Below are positions 61,001 through 64,000 of a stretch of DNA of 64,000 bases, one piece after another. The stretch comes from Oenanthe sinensis (lineage: Eukaryota > Streptophyta > Magnoliopsida > Apiales > Apiaceae): positions 18,115,001 to 18,179,000 of the forward strand of contig CM053806.1 in assembly GCA_028671895.1 (NCBI GenBank), given 5' to 3'. The notes beneath the pieces were generated by a model. The model did no database searches. It was not told where the DNA came from and saw nothing but the letters and a program-made list of their open reading frames with translations. The stretch's first letter is position 1, and every line of letters starts with the position of its first letter. The position numbers were made by a program, and so were the translations under genes.

Positions 61001-62055
61001 TCAACAAACATATTAGTCTTATTGCATTATTATTGTCCTTAAATAATAATACTCAACTAGGGAATTTTAGGAATAAAATATTATTCATATAATCTTATTT
61101 TTAAGTCACATACTTAAAGATATATATTACATATTAATATTCCAAGGACATTTATTATTCTTTCAATTTATGACGCAGTAAATAAAGACATAATAATTAT
61201 TAATTAAATAATCACATAACATAATTCTTAATTGTTTTCAATAAAACATTAAAAGTATTGTCTCTAGGACACCAATACTAACAGGGACTCCATTCACGGA
61301 GTAGCTACGTCAGTAGCGGAGCCACTTCAAGTTAATCTTGTTGAGGACGCATCTTCACCAGCATCAGAAGAACACTATGAGCCTTCAAAAGCTATAATAT
61401 TATATACAGGTACAACATCGGATTCTGGGAAGGAGCAAAACACGAGTGAAGTGAGGAAAATACCGAGCGAAACACATGCACATAGTTTAAGTGAAACAAA
61501 AAAGAGTGCAAGCGAGGTGAGTGCACACACACAGAGTGAACTACTGTAAAAAATGGAAGCTCTTCAGAAAGAAATGTAGGTTGTTCAGGCTGAGTTAGCT
61601 AAGGAAAAAGCACAAGCAGAATCCAAGTCTGCCTCTGTAACAGAACAGCTGACAATCGTGCGGAAAGATGTTGAAAATGTCAAATCCTCCATTCTCCTGA
61701 AAACTCAAAATATCTAGAACGTTCAAAGTCTAATTACTAAAGATATAAAGGAGATCAGTAACATAAACGAAAGAATTAATGATGTTGAAAGAAGCTTGAA
61801 TCTGAGGACTATTGAAAATGAAGAAATCTCAAAAAAATGATCCAACAAGCTGTATGAGGGGATGATACATCTGAATGAGGGAATGAATCAGGTCTATCTG
61901 ACCATGGAAAAACTAGTCAAATCTTTTGAAGCTTCTAAGGCTGTAGAGGATCCCTCAACTAAGGGGGAGAAAAGAAAGAAGAAAGTAGCTGAAGATGAAG
62001 GGGCTACTAAAGATAAAGGCAAAGCAAAGTTGTATTCTGAAGAACAGTTTGAGTC
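58040..62055 (+). pseudogene. 3' accessory ORF of the copia element, interrupted
   Basis: Begins near 58040 with MAGNCETVKTNFVRFFNP. The 152-residue open part holds YMVTEDDVNRILGFPTDNF, a pattern I associate with a 'putative plant transposon protein' domain. Further open segments are polar, with basic RKRKKLVRKVRGRG near 59170-59215. After the nested solo LTR, 61540-61960 reads as coiled-coil heptads rich in E, K and L, ending in a basic segment. In-frame stops occur at about 58123, 58739, 58970, 59336 and 61549. It stands where some copia lineages carry an env-like or extra ORF; whether it is env-like is not shown. It is cut at 62055 by an opposite-strand LTR. Confidence 0.65.
59689..61283 (-). 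mobile_element. Solo LTR inside the 3' accessory ORF
   Basis: On the minus strand it starts TGTTAGTATTGGTGTCCTAG and ends GAAACCCTTCA. The 5-bp duplication GGGAC flanks it (59684-59688 and 61284-61288). It is 1595 bp with no gag or pol, and no primer-binding site is seen next to either end, so it is a solo LTR. The start sequence resembles a common copia LTR type. Accessory-ORF sequence continues on both sides. Confidence 0.85.
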
Positions 62056-63212
62056 TGTTAGGTCCAAATGTGTTGTAGGGGGGGGGTGAATACAACTTTT
62101 CGAATTTAAGAAGAAATAAATACCATGTAATAAATGAACACAATGATTCAAGGAATATATGTCATATATATAACTTGAAAGGGTTGTTACAACATTCATT
62201 ACAAAGTACACCAGAAGTAAAGAGGGTAGTAAATGATACTAAGCTCTGTGAATGCTCTCTCTCTCTTTTACAAGTGTTTATCTCGAAAATATTGCTCTCT
62301 TTAAAAAAATACACAAGTACTTATATTTATACTACTTGTAATCTATGTCCTGTAGTCTTCAAAGATTAAGATATACTTGGCCCAATGATGTCCACATAAA
62401 TCTTATCTTATCTTGAAAGCTTGGAAATCTGCCAATTAGATGATGCCATGTGTCATGTTGAAACTGCCCTCTATGTAGAACATCTACTTGAGAATTTCTA
62501 CTTGGCCATCTCTAACATTTAAGTCGAATATTCTACATAGGAATATTCTACTTGGCCATCTCGAACATTTAAGTCGAATATTCTACATAGGAATATTCTA
62601 CTTGGCCATCTCGAACATTTAAGTCGAATATTCTACATAGGAATATTCTACTTAGCCATCTCGAACATTTTGTACTTAGAGAAATTCTGGGCTTCAACTT
62701 GAAACTTCAATGCAACATCTTGAACTTGTGATTTCTTTATGTCTTCCATATTCTTCAACAAGCTCTTGAACCTGGATCTCTATTACTGACATAAACTTGC
62801 TATCAATGTCCTGACACTTGATGCAATGGTCTGATTCATAAGTGACTAGTCTTGATAGTGTCTCTTTTTCTTGAATAGATTACCATATTCAATTAGTAAT
62901 GTGGCTTTCCAATTATTGTTTTCCTTCTTGTTCACTTGAAATCAATTAGTCTTATTGATACTGATAGTTATGATCTTGAATCTTTAAGTTAAAAATCACT
63001 GAGGCATGAACAACTCTGTCTTGAACTTCTTTCAATGATTTCTTCTTTGTTTGATCATAGTTAACATGTTGAATTGTATCAATTACCTTGTCTTCTTTTA
63101 ACATTGATTTCTTTGTGGCTTCATATTCTTGATTGTCTTCCAGTTAAGTATCTTTTCTTTTAGTTGAGTTACATAAGTTATAGTTTTACAAGTTTAGACA
63201 CTCTGCCTTTCA
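62056..63212 (-). mobile_element. 3' LTR of a second, opposite-strand copia element
   Basis: On the minus strand the LTR runs from TGAAAGGCAGAGTG (at 63212) to ACATTTGGACCTAACA (at 62056). It is preceded by the polypurine tract TAGGGGGAGAT (63213-63223), which places the internal region to the right, beyond the window. A C-run (TATTCACCCCCCCCCT on the minus strand) near its end matches the style of the first element's LTR. A TATA-like AGTATAAATATAAG lies near 62330. The left flank GAGTC should recur beyond the element if the target duplication is intact. Confidence 0.78.
62495..62671. repeat. Tandem repeat, 50-bp period, 3.5 copies
   Basis: TTCTACTTGGCCATCTCGAA and CATTTAAGTCGAATATTCTACATAGGAATA repeat exactly every 50 bases inside the LTR; the CTTGGCCATCTC block appears at 62501, 62551, 62601 and, changed by one base, 62651. 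Confidence 0.95.
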
Positions 63213-63695
63213 ATCTCCCCCTATTTGATAGTCTAACAGTGACATTCAAATTAACAAAGGATAACTCAACTAAACAATGAGACGAGAAAAAGATAAATAA
63301 CATTACTGTCTTGTTTAAATTACAACTGAAATAAACCTGGAAAACAATTCAAAGAACTAGAATAAATAAAACTTAAGCTAGACAAAGAATTCAAACTTCG
63401 AATTAAAGACCATTTGAGTGATTCCTATCACCTGTATTATTTCATATCTTTCAGTCAAACTTATATCACCTTATTGGATCCACTCTGATTCACGGTTACA
63501 GTATGGTAAGTTAGCCTATCTCGCATACCATGATCAGGTGAATTTTCCTCAAGTGAGTTAAAGCAACCAACAGATATGAAGTTTTTCCAACTTCAAGTTC
63601 ACACCACTCTGACCTTTAATTCTAATTCTGTCTCCTCTTCCTAGCTTCTGCAGCTTGGCGCTTCTCTTCTTTCAGCTTCTGCGCCTTTCCTTTTG

Positions 63696-63998
63696 CTATT
63701 GTTCTCTCTTGTAGAATGGATCATGAAGCTGCTTCCACCTTGCATTCAACAGACTTACCGCTTCCATTTCTAGAGGATTCCTGGGCTTTGGATAAGGATG
63801 CTTGAAAAGCCTTCTGAGTTTGTCCACCTCCTGAGTAGTTCTGATCTTTGGAATATCCTCAAAATTCTTCATTATGAGCTGAGATTTCCAATGTGATTTA
63901 TCAACCCTGAACTGACAATAGATCATTTTGGGGTAGCCCTTGACACGGTTAGTATTGTAGACACTAGCCGCATCTCGCTCCATTCGCTTCTTCTCCAC
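63696..63998 (-). pseudogene. 3' accessory ORF end of the second copia element (partial)
   Basis: The open frame reaches the window edge and ends at 63696. It contains FRVDKSHWKSQLIMKNFEDI, RTTQEVDKLRRLF and HPYPKPRN. I associate this type of sequence with accessory ORFs downstream of copia pol in plants. It lies about 470 bases from the polypurine tract, the expected position. Only the C-terminal part is visible, so it is not known whether the full ORF is intact. Confidence 0.6.
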
Positions 63999-64000
63999 CA

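Noticed and set aside
62495..62671. Regular repeats considered as a CRISPR array
   Set aside because: The whole 50-bp unit is repeated without distinct spacers, and it lies in a plant LTR.

Overview
This is a stretch of plant nuclear DNA, AT-rich and intron-rich. The six gene products I recognise are all plant-type, among them a plastid-transcription SET protein and a NAC factor. The transposable elements are also plant-type: Ty1/copia, hAT, PIF/Harbinger, Mutator-like foldbacks, Stowaway-like MITEs and tRNA-derived SINEs. I read it as a eudicot; the species cannot be named from the sequence alone.

All six genes lie on the minus strand. From left to right they are: a cationic amino acid transporter (1003-2793, one exon); mitochondrial CDP-diacylglycerol synthase TAM41 (4938-15330, nine coding exons, 311 aa); a divergent single-exon NAC protein (16454-17215); a mARC-type MOSC-domain molybdenum enzyme (23247-34173, eight coding exons, 303 aa); mitochondrial ribosomal protein mS33 (35287-36908, two coding exons, 106 aa); and pTAC14, a plastid RNA-polymerase-associated SET protein (38753-48302, twelve coding exons, 498 aa). 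I built the spliced models by hand. Each has GT-AG junctions and compatible phases, and each sums to a whole number of codons. Four of the six products act, or probably act, in mitochondria or plastids, but they belong to different pathways and no operon-like link is implied.

Introns are swollen by transposons. TAM41 intron 4 (7.8 kb) holds a Mutator-like foldback and a decayed hAT transposase split by a second hAT element. mARC intron 1 (6.5 kb) holds a 3.56-kb solo LTR, a 1.3-kb hAT deletion derivative with a BED-type fragment, and a short palindromic MITE. pTAC14 intron 1 (2.9 kb) holds a roughly 2-kb imperfect foldback. The introns still look spliceable.

From 49.3 kb to the right end the window is a nest of transposons: a Stowaway-like MITE; a dead PIF/Harbinger transposase carrying a hAT MITE; a decayed copia element (LTR end, primer-binding site, gag and RT/RNase H remnants, and a long 3' accessory ORF) interrupted by a second Mutator-like foldback and a 1.6-kb solo LTR; and finally a copia element in the opposite orientation whose LTR truncates that accessory ORF and which runs off the window edge. 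Target-site duplications visible in the sequence fix many of the boundaries. I found no CRISPR array, rRNA or functional tRNA gene, and no clearly new gene system. The most unusual single observation is that the transporter's stop codon lies inside a SINE-like tRNA box A.
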